From Phosphoribacter sp037046615 (GTDB taxonomy: Bacteria; Actinomycetota; Actinomycetes; Actinomycetales; Dermatophilaceae), in the NCBI GenBank assembly GCA_037046615.1, contig JBAOHD010000024.1:4032-68031 (forward strand): a DNA stretch of 64,000 nt. Direction: 5' to 3'. A program made the translations under genes and the position numbers. The stretch's first letter is position 1; every line of letters begins with the position of its first letter. The notes under the pieces are model-generated. The model was not told where the DNA came from, made no database searches, and was given only the letters and a program-made list of their open reading frames with translations. Below, in pieces: positions 10,166 to 19,520 of the stretch.

Positions 10166-12753
10166 ATGACAGGTACGACCGTGGCCGGCGAGATCACCGT
10201 CGAGGTGGAGGTCGGCGCGGGACGCGTCACGCTCTCCTGCCGGGCGCCTCGCCAAGCAGGCCGACGGCGCGGTGCTGGCGCGGAGCGGGCGACACCGTCG
10301 TCCTCGCGACGGCCGTCGGGCCGGCACGGAGGCGCGCGAGGGGACCGGACTTCTTCCCGCTGACGGTCGACATCGAGGAGAAGATGTACGCCGCGGGCAA
10401 GATCCCCGGCGGCTTCTTCAAGCGCGAGGGCAAGGCGTCCGAGAAGGCGACCCTGAACGCGCGGATGATCGACCGCCCGATCCGGCCGCTCTGGCCGAAG
10501 GGCTTCCGGAACGAGATCCAGGTGATCGGGACCGTGCTGTCGGCCGACATGGTCAACGCGCACGACATCCTCTGCGATCAACGGCGCCTCCGCGGCGCTC
10601 GACGATCTCCTCGCTGCCGTTCCTCGGCCCGGTCGGCGCCGTGCGCATCGCGACTGCTCGACGGCGAGCTCGTCGTCAACCCGGCGCTGCGAGGAGCATG
10701 AGGATCTCCGACCTCGACCTGATCGTCGTGCGGCACGCAGGACGCGATCACGATGGTCGAGGCCGGCGCGCGACGAGGTGCCGGAGGAGCACGCTGCTCG
10801 AGGCGCTCGCGCTCGCGCACGCCGAGATCCGACGCTCTGCGACGCGCAGCATCGACCTGGCGCGCCAGGCCGGCAAGCCGAAGTGGGTCGACGCCGGCGG
10901 TGAACGCCGAGATGGCGTCGACGCACGGCGACCGCATCGACGGCGCTCGTCGCCGAGCGCGGCCTCGCCGGGCGTGGCCGCCGGCGGTCGCCGAGGCGAT
11001 CGCCGCCGAGCTGCCGCCGCGATCGCGACGGACGTCGGCCGAGGCCGACGATGGTGCGCGCGCACGCAGGTCGCGCTGGGCCGCTCGCAGTTCCTCGCCG
11101 ACGAGCGCCGCGCCGCGGCCGTCAAGGCCGTCGTCGCAGACGCAGTTCGGCGACGCGATCCGCGGCGCTCTCGGACGCCGAGCAGGACTCGAAGGAGCTG
11201 AAGTCGCGCGAAGCGCGACGCGCTGGTCGAGACAGATCCTCGCGACGATCCGCGCTGCCGTTCCCGGGCGGCGCGCGCGGACGGCGGCATCGACGCCGCC
11301 ACGCGCACGGCGCGATCAAGAAGGCGGTCGACGTCGGTCTACAAGGACCATCGTCCGCACGAAGATCGCGGTCGAGAAGCGCCGCCCCGACGGCCGCTGC
11401 GCGAGACGGAGATCCGCCCGATCTGGTGCGAGGTCGGCGGCGATCGCCGCGCACGCACGGCTCGGCGGTCTTCACGCGCGGCCAGACGCAGGTGCTGACG
11501 GTCGTGCACGCTCGGCACGACCGACGGAGGAGCAGCGCCTCGACGACCTGTCGCTCGAGACCGCGCAAGCGCTACATCCACCACTACAACTTCCCGCCCT
11601 TCTCGCGTGGGCGAGGCGCGGCTGCATGCGCGGCCCGAAGCCGCCGCGACATCGGCCACGGCGCGCTCGCCGAGCGCGCGCTGCTGCGCGGTGATCCCGT
11701 CGACGCCGAGGACTTCCCGTACACGATCCGCGCTCGTCTCCGAGATCGCTCGAGTCGAACGGCTCGTCCTCGATGGCCTCGCGTCTGCGGCTCGACCCTG
11801 GCGCTGATGGACGCCGGCGTGCCGATCACGGCGCCCGTCGCCGGCATCGCGATGGGCCTCGATCAAGGAGGGCGACTCGACTACGTCGATCCTCACCGAC
11901 ATCCAGGGCGCCGAGGACCACCTCGGCGACATGGACTTCAAGGTCGCCGGCACCGCCGAGGGCGTCACCGCCCTCCAGATGGACATCAAGATCACGCGGC
12001 GTCACGCAGGAGATCATGCGGGACGCGCTCGCGCAGGCGCCGCGACGCGCGCGTCAGCATCCTCGGCACCATGGCCGAGACGATCGCCGAGCCGCGGGCC
12101 GAGCTCGCCGGCGCCACGCGCCGCGCGTGCTCGACGAGTCAAGATCAACGCCGGAGCAGATCGGCCTGCTGATCGGCAAGGGCGGCGAGACGATCCGCGG
12201 CGCTCGAGGAGGAGTACGACGTCCAGATCGACATCGAGGAGGACGGCACCGATCCGCGTCTACGCCGCGTCGGGCGACGGCGCCGACGCGCTGCATCAGG
12301 AGCACATCGACGCAGATGATGAACGCCCCGTGCAGGCCGGGCGACGTCGTACACGCGAGAAGCGCGTCGTGAAGATCGACCGACTTCGGCGCCTTCGTCG
12401 AGCTGCAGCAAGGGCACGGACGGCGCTGCTCCACGTCTCCGACGTGATCGCCCCGGCCGCGTCGCGCATCCAGTCGACGGACCAGGTGCTCGACCGGAAC
12501 GACGTCGTCTCGACGTCGAGGTGCAGTCGAGGTCGACCAGGACCGCGGCCGCATCGCGCTCAAGCTGATCGCGAAGCACGAGGACGGCGTCGAGATCACG
12601 CCGGAGGCGCTCGGCGAGCGCTACGTCGAGGCCCATCCCGACGCCGCCCGCGGCGGCCGCCCCGACGGCGACCGCCCCGACCGCGGCCCGCGCGAGGGCG
12701 GCGACGGCGGCGGCCGGCGCAGGCGGGGCCCGCGCCCCGGCGGCGACCGCTGA
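10166..12753 (+). CDS. pnp: Polyribonucleotide nucleotidyltransferase (PNPase), frameshifted
   Basis: Phosphorolytic 3'-to-5' exoribonuclease of the degradosome. Landmarks in order are the first RNase PH domain (TVVLATAVG, DFFPLTVDIEEKMYAAGKIPGGFFKREGK, RMIDRPIRPLWPKGFRNE), the linker helical domain, the second RNase PH domain (YIHHYNFPPFS, HGALAERAL, MDAGVPITAPVAGIAMGL, DFKVAGTAEGVTALQMDIKI), a KH domain (KINPEQIGLLIGKGGETIR) and an S1 domain (FGAFVEL, LLHVSDV). The tail is Arg/Gly-rich. More than fifteen frameshifts are needed, but every domain is present and in order. Corrected size is about 850 aa, a little above the usual 700-750 owing to the tail. Confidence 0.92.
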
Positions 12754-12783
12754 GCCGCTCGTCGTCTCGAGCGAGGCGAAGGA

Positions 12784-12813
12784 GCGAGGGCCGGGGGAGA
12801 CCCCGGCCCTCGC
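12784..12813 (+). terminator. Stem-loop terminator after pnp
   Basis: Perfect 13-bp stem GCGAGGGCCGGGG / CCCCGGCCCTCGC closed by a GAGA tetraloop, 31 bases after the pnp stop. No U-tract follows, as is common in very GC-rich actinobacteria. Confidence 0.75.
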
Positions 12814-12856
12814 GCGTTCCAGGCGTCGCGTGCCGCGTGGAGTACACTCGCGGGCC

Positions 12857-13045
12857 GTGGCAGACGACCCGCGCGCGGCGCCGATCGGCGTGTTCGACTC
12901 CGGCGTCGGCGGGCTCTCGGTGCTGCGCGAGCTGCGCCGGCTCCTGCCGCACGAGGACGTCGTCTACGTCGCCGACCACGCCTACGTGCCGTACGGGCGG
13001 CGCGACGCCAACGAGATCGTCGCGCGCAGCGAGGCGATCGCGGCG
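12857..13045 (+). CDS. murI: Glutamate racemase, N-terminal fragment cut by the join
   Basis: Makes D-glutamate for peptidoglycan. From GTG at 12,857 the chain reads PIGVFDSGVGGLSVLRELRRLLPHEDVVYVADHAYVPYGRRDANEIVARSEAIA. This includes the catalytic FDSGVGGLSV loop and the YVPYG segment of MurI. The frame is clean for about 62 residues, then becomes meaningless. At that point the other frame turns into a different protein. The remaining roughly 200 residues are absent, so this is an artificial truncation. Confidence 0.9.
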
Positions 13046-13052
13046 TCGTCGC
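13036..13052. other. Join between stretch 1 and stretch 2
   Basis: MurI coding in one frame stops and AI-2E transporter coding in another begins within about 15 bases. GC content drops, per-gene frameshifts almost vanish, and the GTATGCCG octamer appears only after this point. The short GC-only sequence at the join gives no biological recombination signal. Confidence 0.85.
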
Positions 13053-14025
13053 CGTGCTCCTGGCCGCCCTCCTCGACCCGATCAAGCAGGTACTGCGCCG
13101 CCGGCTCAAGCCCGCAGCCGCGGCGGGAGTGACGGTCGTGGCGACCATTGCTGCCATCTCGCTGCTGCTGTTCCTCATCGGGAGTCAGATCACGGGCGGT
13201 TTCTCGGAGATGGCCGGGCAGGTGGGCCAGGGCCTCGATCAGATCCGAGCGTGGGTCCGCACCACCTTCAAGATCACCGACAGCGAGTTCGCCCGCTACC
13301 TCGACGAGGCCAAGGCCGCGCTGTCATCGAGCGATGGGCTGCGTGGGTCGCTGACCAAGGCCGGCCTCGGCGCGACCCACGTCATCGCCGGCACATTCAT
13401 CAGCCTCTTCGCCCTGTTCTTCTTCCTCTACGAGGGCGACCGCATCTGGGGCTGGGTCGTGCGGCTCTTCCCGCGCGACGCTCGGGCCAAGGTCGCCTCA
13501 TCAGGTGAGGTGGCGTGGCGGCAGCTCACGGCTTTCACCCGCGCCACGCTCCTCGTGGCTCTCGTGGACGCCGCTGGCATCACCATCGTCGCGCTCGTGC
13601 TCCGGGTGCCCTTTGCGCTGGCCATCGGTGCGCTCGTCTTCCTCGGGGCGTTCATCCCCATCGTCGGCGCGCTCATGAGCGGGCTGGTGGCCGTCCTCAT
13701 CGCTCTCGTCGCCCACGGCCCCGTCGTCGCGTTGCTCATGTTGGCCGGCGTCATCGCGGTGCAACAGCTCGAATCCCACGTGCTCCAGCCCTTCCTGCTG
13801 GGCCGGGCCGTCGCCGTCCATCCCCTGGCGGTGATCCTTGTGATCGCCGCCGGAGTGGTCGTGGCCGGCATCGTCGGAGCGCTCGTGGCGGTGCCGATCG
13901 CCGCCGTCCTCAACGGAGTGGGCAAACACCTGGCCGGCCATGATGCGCCGGCCCTGCCAGCAGCACCGCACCCTCCCGCCTCGTCGGATCCGGGCGAGTC
14001 AGGTCCAGCGGCCGCAGCGACCTAG
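13045..14025 (+). CDS. AI-2E family transporter, N-terminus missing
   Basis: Polytopic membrane protein of the PerM/YdiK/TqsA family. Coding enters at the join as VVAVLLAALLDPIKQVLRRRLKP, the usual end of the second helix. Next come TVVATIAAISLLLFLIGSQI, a cytoplasmic segment, LFALFFFLYEGDRIWGWVVRLFP (typical FFLKDGxxI region) and several further helices. The family motif GALVFLGAFIPIVGALMSG and LESHVLQPFLLGRAVAVHPLAVIL are both present. Some 50-100 N-terminal residues are missing. The natural ligand is unknown; family members export autoinducer-2 or exchange ions. Confidence 0.9.
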   Translation, partial: VVAVLLAALLDPIKQVLRRRLKPAAAAGVTVVATIAAISLLLFLIGSQITGGFSEMAGQVGQGLDQIRAWVRTTFKITDSEFARYLDEAKAALSSSDGLRGSLTKAGLGATHVIAGTFISLFALFFFLYEGDRIWGWVVRLFPRDARAKVASSGEVAWRQLTAFTRATLLVALVDAAGITIVALVLRVPFALAIGALVFLGAFIPIVGALMSGLVAVLIALVAHGPVVALLMLAGVIAVQQLESHVLQPFLLGRAVAVHPLAVILVIAAGVVVAGIVGALVAVPIAAVLNGVGKHLAGHDAPALPAAPHPPASSDPGESGPAAAAT

Positions 14026-14084
14026 CATTCGCTCGGGCGGGCCGTGGCTTCGGCTGTGCTCTGTGGCGATCCAGCGCAGTGACG

Positions 14085-15146
14085 TCAGTCGCCGACAGCC
14101 CGCGGGACGGCCATTTCGAGCGACGAGTCCTCGCCATCGCACGCACCCGCCTCGGAGCCGGCCGCGTGCGGCGGTGCAACGGGGGGCAGCGCAGGTGCCT
14201 TGTCCTTGAGCGTGTAGGTGGGGGGCGGCACGGCGACGGGGCTCCACGGCATACCGAGGCCGGGGTGCGAGATCTCGACGGTGGCGGGGTCGACGCCGAA
14301 GTCCGCGAAGGCGACCACCGCAGGACGCACGGGAGCGATGGCCGGCGCCGTCGGGGCGACCCGCTCATGCTCGTCGGGCACCCCCTGCGTGTCGGGCATC
14401 TCTGGGGCCTCGATGGCGACCGACTCCACGGCCGCCGCGGAGGAAGTCTCCGAGGGCGCGGCGGCAGGCGCGGGCCGGGGCGAGCGGGTGGCTGGCCGAG
14501 CCGCGGCGATCTGGTCAGCTCGGCCCGGAGCTGACGCGGTGCGCGCGCGTGCCAACTGCGCTCCGGTATGCCGTGACGTGCGCTCGCGGACGGCTGCCAT
14601 CCGCAGTGCACCGACGGCAAGCACGAGCGCGAGCACAGGCACGACGGGCAGCCACCGCGCGATGACATCCGTGAACGCGAGGACACCGACGACGGGAAGG
14701 GCCAGCATCGCGAGCCCACCGAGCAGTGCCCAGGCGCGGCGGATCACCATGGTGCGCCGCGGCACGGGGCGCCTGCTCGCACGACGGGCTGGTCGAGGAC
14801 GGGTGTCCAGGGGAGCGTTCGTGCGGGTGACCCCGGCCAGGCTGTCGGGTGGGGTGACCGTCGCGCGCTGGCTTGAGCGGGCGATCAAGGGCGATGCCGG
14901 AGCGCTGGTGGCCGGCGGTGAGGAGACCTTCGCGTGATGCCCTTCGGCGGCCTCCCGCACGGCGAGGCTGGGCCGCGGGGTGGGCGCGGCGATCACAGGA
15001 CGACGGTCGAGCACTCGCATCGCGTCGCTGAATCGGTCGAGCGACCGGGCGGTGGCGAGGTCTTCTCTGCGGCGCACCCAATGCTGCACGAGGAAGGCAG
15101 CCCAGATGCCGATGACGGCGACAAAAATCAAGGACGAGGGCTGCAC
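14085..15146 (-). CDS. Actinobacterial membrane protein resembling the gephyrin-like protein receptor GlpR
   Basis: 353 aa from GTG. A transmembrane helix at residues 5-20 (LIFVAVIGIWAAFLVQHWVRRRED) is followed by a cytoplasmic linker (about residues 28-130). Two adjacent helices (WALLGGLAMLALPVVGVLAF and WLPVVPVLALVLAVGALRM) follow, then a long Ala/Pro/Glu-rich tail ending in PGLGMPWSPVAVPPPTYTLKDKAP. Topology and position, last gene after rimJ in a galU-moeA-type operon, match M. tuberculosis Rv0996. In Corynebacterium the corresponding protein GlpR is the membrane receptor of the MoeA paralogue Glp at the divisome. The assignment rests on synteny and topology and is inference. Confidence 0.65.
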   Translation of the reverse strand: MQPSSLIFVAVIGIWAAFLVQHWVRRREDLATARSLDRFSDAMRVLDRRPVIAAPTPRPSLAVREAAEGHHAKVSSPPATSAPASPLIARSSQRATVTPPDSLAGVTRTNAPLDTRPRPARRASRRPVPRRTMVIRRAWALLGGLAMLALPVVGVLAFTDVIARWLPVVPVLALVLAVGALRMAAVRERTSRHTGAQLARARTASAPGRADQIAAARPATRSPRPAPAAAPSETSSAAAVESVAIEAPEMPDTQGVPDEHERVAPTAPAIAPVRPAVVAFADFGVDPATVEISHPGLGMPWSPVAVPPPTYTLKDKAPALPPVAPPHAAGSEAGACDGEDSSLEMAVPRAVGD

Positions 15147-15171
15147 CGCTCCACGGTATGGAGGCAGGCGC

Positions 15172-15848
15172 CTAGGCGGTCGGACCTCGGTCGGTGTGTC
15201 GCGGATGAGGCTGGTGTGACGGTTGGGATTCGTCCCATCGAGTGATCGTGCGGCGGCCGTCGCAGTCCTCTGTCGTCAGAGCAAAGGTGCGGTGATCACA
15301 CCATCGGCCCTCGATGTGCATATACCGCTGCCGGACTCCTTCGTCCCTCATCCGCAGGTGCGCGACAACCGCGAGGGAAGCCTCGTTTTCGGGCCGCACG
15401 TTGACCTCGACCCGGTGCAAACCCATCGGCCCGAAGGCATAGTCACACAGCTCGGCCAGTGCCCGCGTCGTCACGCCCTGCCCGGCGAACCGCGGACCGA
15501 CCCAATAGCCCGCCGCCGGCTGACAGCAGCAGATCCCCGGGTGATCCCGAAGAGATGGACCTGACCGGCAAGGTGTCCGTCCACCTGGATCGCAAAGGGC
15601 AAGGTCGTGCCCGACCTCGCCTCATCGTTCATCGCCCGGACATACCCCGCGAAACCCACCCGGTTGCCGACCCCATCAGGGGGCGTCGGCTCCCACCGGG
15701 CGAGGTAGTCCAGGCTCTCGCGGCGCAGGGCCTCCCACCCGCCCCGGTCGCGCCGGCCGAGCGGTCGCAGGACGATCCCCGGCGCACGGCCGTCGCTCAC
15801 GACGAGGCTCACCGGCCATCGGTGCCCCACGTCAGCCAGCCTGATCAT
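15172..15848 (-). CDS. rimJ: RimJ/RimL-type GNAT N-acetyltransferase with one frameshift
   Basis: Acetyl-CoA-dependent acetyltransferase, likely acting on protein N-termini. ATG at 15,848 (MIRLADVGHRWPVSLV), then IVLRPLGRRDRGGWEALRRES, LPFAIQVDGHLAGQVHLFGITRG, a frame change near 15,520, and GYWVGPRFAGQGVTTRALAELCDYAFGPMGLHRVEVNVRPENEASLAVV. GQGVTTRAL is the acetyl-CoA loop and HRVEVNVRPEN the RimJ signature. The frame change is a -1 event, unlike the +1 events elsewhere. The start overlaps the moaB end by 17 bases, in the same operon. Confidence 0.85.
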
Positions 15849-16347
15849 GATCACCGCCGCCACGGAGCTGGTCGACCACATGGTCGACCACGGGGCGCAG
15901 CACCGACAGGGCGTCCGCGACCCCTCCCCGGGAGCCAGGCAGGTTGACGACGAGAGTCCGCCCGCTGATCCCTGCCAACCCACGCGTGATCGACGCGAGC
16001 GCCAAACCGCGGCTGATCCCGACATGACGCACGAGCTCTGGTATGCCGGGTATCTCCCGCTCGAGGAACGGTCGGGTCTGCTCCGGGGTCACGTCGCCGG
16101 GCGCAACCCCGGTGCCCCCGGTCGTGATGACGACCGCCGGGGACGAGGCGAGGGCCGCGCCGATCGCGTGACCGACCTCCGGCCCGTCGGGGACGACGAT
16201 CTGCGGCGGCACGGCATACCCCCACTCCTGGAGGGTCGCGACGAGGACGGGACCCGTGCGGTCCTCGTAGGTCCCGTCAGAAGCGCGCGTGGACGCGACG
16301 ATGACGACCGCGCGCGGCGCCGCCGCACCCCCGAGCGATCCCGTCAT
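15832..16347 (-). CDS. moaB: Molybdopterin adenylyltransferase family protein (MoaB/Mog)
   Basis: Activates molybdopterin by adenylylation before metal insertion. Begins MTGSLGG in an ATGA overlap with moaC. Motifs are AVVIVASTRASDGTYEDRTGPVL, VVITTGGTGVAPGDVTPEQTRPFLEREIPGIPE (the TTGGTG...D substrate loop), SRGLALASITRGLAGI and LVVNLPGSRGGVADAL. 171 aa matches the family. MogA and MoaB cannot be separated by eye. Confidence 0.88.
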   Translation of the reverse strand: MTGSLGGAAAPRAVVIVASTRASDGTYEDRTGPVLVATLQEWGYAVPPQIVVPDGPEVGHAIGAALASSPAVVITTGGTGVAPGDVTPEQTRPFLEREIPGIPELVRHVGISRGLALASITRGLAGISGRTLVVNLPGSRGGVADALSVLRPVVDHVVDQLRGGGDHDQAG

Positions 16348-16835
16348 GCGGTCGTCACCTCTCGCCAATCTCCCGAGCGGCCGCCGGCCTTGGCGGTCAC
16401 CCGGATGTCGGTGATGCGGGCGTGCCGGTCGACCGCCTTCACCATGTCGACGAGGGCGAGCGCCGCGACGGCGACGGCCGTGAGCGCTTCCATCTCGATG
16501 CCGGTGCGATCGGCGGTGCGGACGCTCGCCTCGATGTCCACGCCGTCGTCGACGACGGTCAGGTCGACGGCTGCGAAGTGGACTGCCACCGGGTGAGCCA
16601 GCGGGATGAGCTCCGGGGTGCGTTTGACCGCCTGGATGCCGGCGATCCGCGCCACCGCAAGCGCGTCGCCCTTGGGCACGGCGCCATCGTGCAGCGCGGC
16701 GATCGCCGCAGGAGACAGGAGCACGCGTCCGGCCGCGCTCGCACTCCGAGCGGTGATCGCCTTCGCGCTCACGTCGACCATGGCGGCCGTGCCGTCGTCT
16801 CGGACATGGGTCAGCCGGGCTGGGGTGTCACTCAT
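16344..16835 (-). CDS. moaC: Cyclic pyranopterin monophosphate synthase
   Basis: Second step of molybdenum-cofactor synthesis, forming cyclic pyranopterin from the MoaA product. 163 aa, family length. Signatures: MVDVSAKAITARSASAAG, KGDALAVARIAGIQAVKRTPELIPLAHP (Lys and His of the active site), ASVRTADRTGIEMEALTAVAVAALALVDMVKAVDR and ITDIRVTAKAGGRSGDW. Overlaps its neighbours by 4 bases at both ends, implying translational coupling. Confidence 0.95.
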   Translation of the reverse strand: MSDTPARLTHVRDDGTAAMVDVSAKAITARSASAAGRVLLSPAAIAALHDGAVPKGDALAVARIAGIQAVKRTPELIPLAHPVAVHFAAVDLTVVDDGVDIEASVRTADRTGIEMEALTAVAVAALALVDMVKAVDRHARITDIRVTAKAGGRSGDWREVTTA

Positions 16836-18064
16836 CGCTGGCCTCCTTCGGGTGAGCCCACGACGATCGCCTCGGCCTCGTCGCCTGCGGACAAGGCTGT
16901 CACCTCGGCGGGCACGAGCAGGTATGCCGTTGCTTCGGCCAGATCGGCGACGAAATGCGACCCCTGGCCGGACACCGGGTGAGCCATGAGTCGGTCGCCG
17001 TCTTGTGAGAGGAGGGCTCGGGCGATCTGCAGTTTGCCCGCGGGCGATCGCATCCCCGCCGCGAGCGTGACGCGGACGGTCGCGGTGGCCGGGTCGAGCC
17101 CGAGCAGGCGGCGGATCGCCGGACGGACGAACATCTCGAACGACACTGCGGCCGAGACCGGGTTGCCGGGCAATCCGAAAAACGTCACGCGAGCTGCGCC
17201 GAGGAAACCGAACCCCTGCGGCTTGCCCGGTTGCATCGCGACCTGGACGAACTCCACCGTGCCTGAGTCGCGCAGCACGTCCTTGACGACGTCGTGGACC
17301 CCCATGCTCACGCCGCCTGACGTGATGACGATGTCGACCTCGTTGGCTAGGCGGTCGAGCAATTCCCGAACGCTCGCCGGGTCGTCGCCGACGCTCCCCC
17401 GGTATGCCGTCCGCCCACCACAGGCCTCGACGAGGGTTGCGAGCAGGATGCTGTTGGAGTCGTAGATCTGCCCGTCGCGCAGGGGGCTGCCGGGCGGGAC
17501 GAGTTCGGCTCCGGTCGACACGACCGCGACCCGGGGGCGCGGGTGAGCCGCCACCCGACCATGGCCAGCGGCAGCAAGGAGAGCGAGCCGGCGAGGGGTG
17601 AGGACCAGTCCCGGGGCGAGGACCTCACCGCCACGGCGCAGGTCCTCGCCCTGACGGCGGATGGAGGTGTCGGCGCGCACCTCGTCTGTGATCGCGACGA
17701 CGTCATCACCACCGTCGGTGAGCTCGACCTTGACGACCGTGTCGGCGCCCGCAGGCATGGGGGCGCCGGTCATGATCTGGATCGCCTCACCCTCTCCCAC
17801 CACCATGTCTGCTGCGGAATCGCCTGCGGCGCAATGTCCGACGACCCTGAGGCACACCGGACGCTCAGGCGAGGCGCCCTGCAGATCGGCGGCGCGGACG
17901 GCATACCCGTCCATGGCGGAGTTGTCGAAGCCGGGGAGGTCGACGAGGGACGTGAGCGTCTCGGTCGCGACGAGCCCGGCGGCCTCGGCGAGCGGAAGCG
18001 ACACCGGAGATAGGGGGACGATCTGGGCCAGGACGGCGAGGCGGTGCTCGGCCACAGTCCTCAC
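16832..18064 (-). CDS. MoeA/gephyrin-like protein (molybdopterin molybdenumtransferase or Glp paralogue)
   Basis: 410 aa. Domain order is that of MoeA: N-terminal LVDLPGFDNSAMDGYAVRAADL, domain with IQIMTGAPMPAGADTVVKVE, the MoaB-like domain III (VAVVSTGAELVPPGSPLRDGQIYDSNS, DIVITSGGVSMGVHDVVKDVL, VQVAMQPGKPQGFGFL, FFGLPGNPVSAAVSFEMFVRP) and a C-terminal beta domain. Catalytic-site Asp and the SGGVSxG loop are intact, so enzymatic MoeA is possible. Neighbours (sugar-nucleotide enzyme upstream, rimJ and a GlpR-like membrane protein downstream) are those of the mycobacterial MoeA1/Glp locus, where the protein also binds FtsZ. moaC and moaB here favour a cofactor role as well. Confidence 0.9.
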   Translation of the reverse strand: MRTVAEHRLAVLAQIVPLSPVSLPLAEAAGLVATETLTSLVDLPGFDNSAMDGYAVRAADLQGASPERPVCLRVVGHCAAGDSAADMVVGEGEAIQIMTGAPMPAGADTVVKVELTDGGDDVVAITDEVRADTSIRRQGEDLRRGGEVLAPGLVLTPRRLALLAAAGHGRVAAHPRPRVAVVSTGAELVPPGSPLRDGQIYDSNSILLATLVEACGGRTAYRGSVGDDPASVRELLDRLANEVDIVITSGGVSMGVHDVVKDVLRDSGTVEFVQVAMQPGKPQGFGFLGAARVTFFGLPGNPVSAAVSFEMFVRPAIRRLLGLDPATATVRVTLAAGMRSPAGKLQIARALLSQDGDRLMAHPVSGQGSHFVADLAEATAYLLVPAEVTALSAGDEAEAIVVGSPEGGQR

Positions 18065-19467
18065 GAGCGCAACACCGCCCCGTCGGGGATCTGCAGGGTC
18101 GTCGACCGACCGCGGGTGTCGATGTCGACGTCCCCGAGGCAGGTCACGTGTCCCCCGACGACGACATCCCCGACGATCCGCAGCGACGTGCAGTGCCGCA
18201 AGCTCGGTGAGCCGCCGGGGAATCGCGACTCGAAGTCGTCGATGAGACGGAACTCGGGCCCGAGCTCGATCACGGGCACGGGGTGGAGGCCGATGCGCTC
18301 CAGCGCAAAGTCCTCGTCGATGCGATAGCGATCTGACCGGATGAGCAGGAGATCGGCCGTCGTCTTGACCGGCTCGAATCGCCGGCGTGACACGAGCAGT
18401 GCCTGGGCGCCATCGACCGACTCGACGGCCGCCCCCATCGCCGACTCGAGTTGGAGGACCGGGATCGATGTCGGGTCGGTGGGATCGACCGTCTTGCGGT
18501 TGACAATGACCGGCAGGGCTCGCTCAGGCGCGGACGCGAGCTCGGCGACGACGTCGACGCGCACCCAGAGGCTGTTGGCATTGAAGAACCGATGACGTGC
18601 GATGTCTGCGAAGGCGGATTCTTCCCCCGGCGCGACCATCGCCAGCTCCCGAAGGATGAGCCGACCGTCCTCCCGGCGGCGAGCAAAGTGACCTCCCTTG
18701 CGGTCGTTGGCCGTCCGGACGCAGGCTTCGACGACGAGCGGCAGATCGTGCTCGATGACCCAGCTCGCGATCGCAGGGTCGCACGTGGCGCCGAGGTTGT
18801 CGGCGTTGGAGATGAAGACATACCGGACGCCGCGCTCGACGAGCTGGTCGAGGATGCCGGACTCAGCCAAGGAGGCGAACACGTCGCCGTGGCCGGGCGG
18901 GCACCACTCCAGTTCCCGGTCGGTCGGCCAGTCAACTGGTGCCATCGTGCCGCTCACCACCTTGGGCACCGCACCTTGGAGGAAGTCCAGGGAAAGCCCC
19001 TCCACAGCCAGGTCTGGATATGCCGCGAGCGCTCGCGCGGTGTCTTCCCGCGTGCGGAACGAGTTCATGAACACCAGCGGTAGTGAGACGGCATACCGCT
19101 TGCGCAGGGAGAGCACCTGACGGGCGATGACGTCGAGGAAGGTGAGCCCGTCACGCACGACGAGGGCGCTCTTGGGGCCGTCGAGGCCCATCGTTGTGCC
19201 GAGGCCGCCGTTGAGCTTCACGACGGCAACGTGGGATAGAGCCTGTGCGGCCGTCTCGTCGGCGACCTCGTGAGCGGAGAGATGCGGGAGGTCGTCCACG
19301 GGGTCGATAGAGCCTTCTGGGATGAGACCTCGGGCGCCGGCGGCGACCGCGAGGTAGTGGGTGGTGAACTGGCCGATAGTGCGTTCGCCGGCGCCCCTGG
19401 CGCGCATCCGCCGTTGGGCCTCCGCGAGATTGTCCCGATGTTCGGCGGCAAGTTCCCCTCTCATCAC
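18061..19467 (-). CDS. UDPGP type 1 family UTP-glucose-1-phosphate uridylyltransferase
   Basis: Makes UDP-glucose from UTP and glucose-1-phosphate. 468 aa, with the eukaryote-type nucleotide loop KLNGGLGTTMGLDGPKSAL at residues 84-102. FLDVIARQVL, FMNSFRTREDT, WCPPGHGDVFASL and VRYVFISNADNLGAT (uridine and sugar sites) follow, then a C-terminal beta-helix region. This is the type 1 (eukaryotic-like) family and not bacterial GalU, although it sits where galU lies in mycobacteria. First gene of a six-gene operon; its stop overlaps the moeA start by 4 bases. Confidence 0.88.
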   Translation of the reverse strand: MMRGELAAEHRDNLAEAQRRMRARGAGERTIGQFTTHYLAVAAGARGLIPEGSIDPVDDLPHLSAHEVADETAAQALSHVAVVKLNGGLGTTMGLDGPKSALVVRDGLTFLDVIARQVLSLRKRYAVSLPLVFMNSFRTREDTARALAAYPDLAVEGLSLDFLQGAVPKVVSGTMAPVDWPTDRELEWCPPGHGDVFASLAESGILDQLVERGVRYVFISNADNLGATCDPAIASWVIEHDLPLVVEACVRTANDRKGGHFARRREDGRLILRELAMVAPGEESAFADIARHRFFNANSLWVRVDVVAELASAPERALPVIVNRKTVDPTDPTSIPVLQLESAMGAAVESVDGAQALLVSRRRFEPVKTTADLLLIRSDRYRIDEDFALERIGLHPVPVIELGPEFRLIDDFESRFPGGSPSLRHCTSLRIVGDVVVGGHVTCLGDVDIDTRGRSTTLQIPDGAVLRS

Positions 19468-19520
19468 GAGGCCAGCCTAACCGCGGCCCTGGGCACCGGG
19501 CCGTGACCTACGCTGGCCCG

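Noticed and set aside
511..12753. Stretch 1 as a graveyard of pseudogenes
   Set aside because: Essential genes (rpsO, pnp, glnA) are hit as often as others, the indels examined in glnA are all single +1 insertions, and all motifs survive. Sequencing error is simpler.
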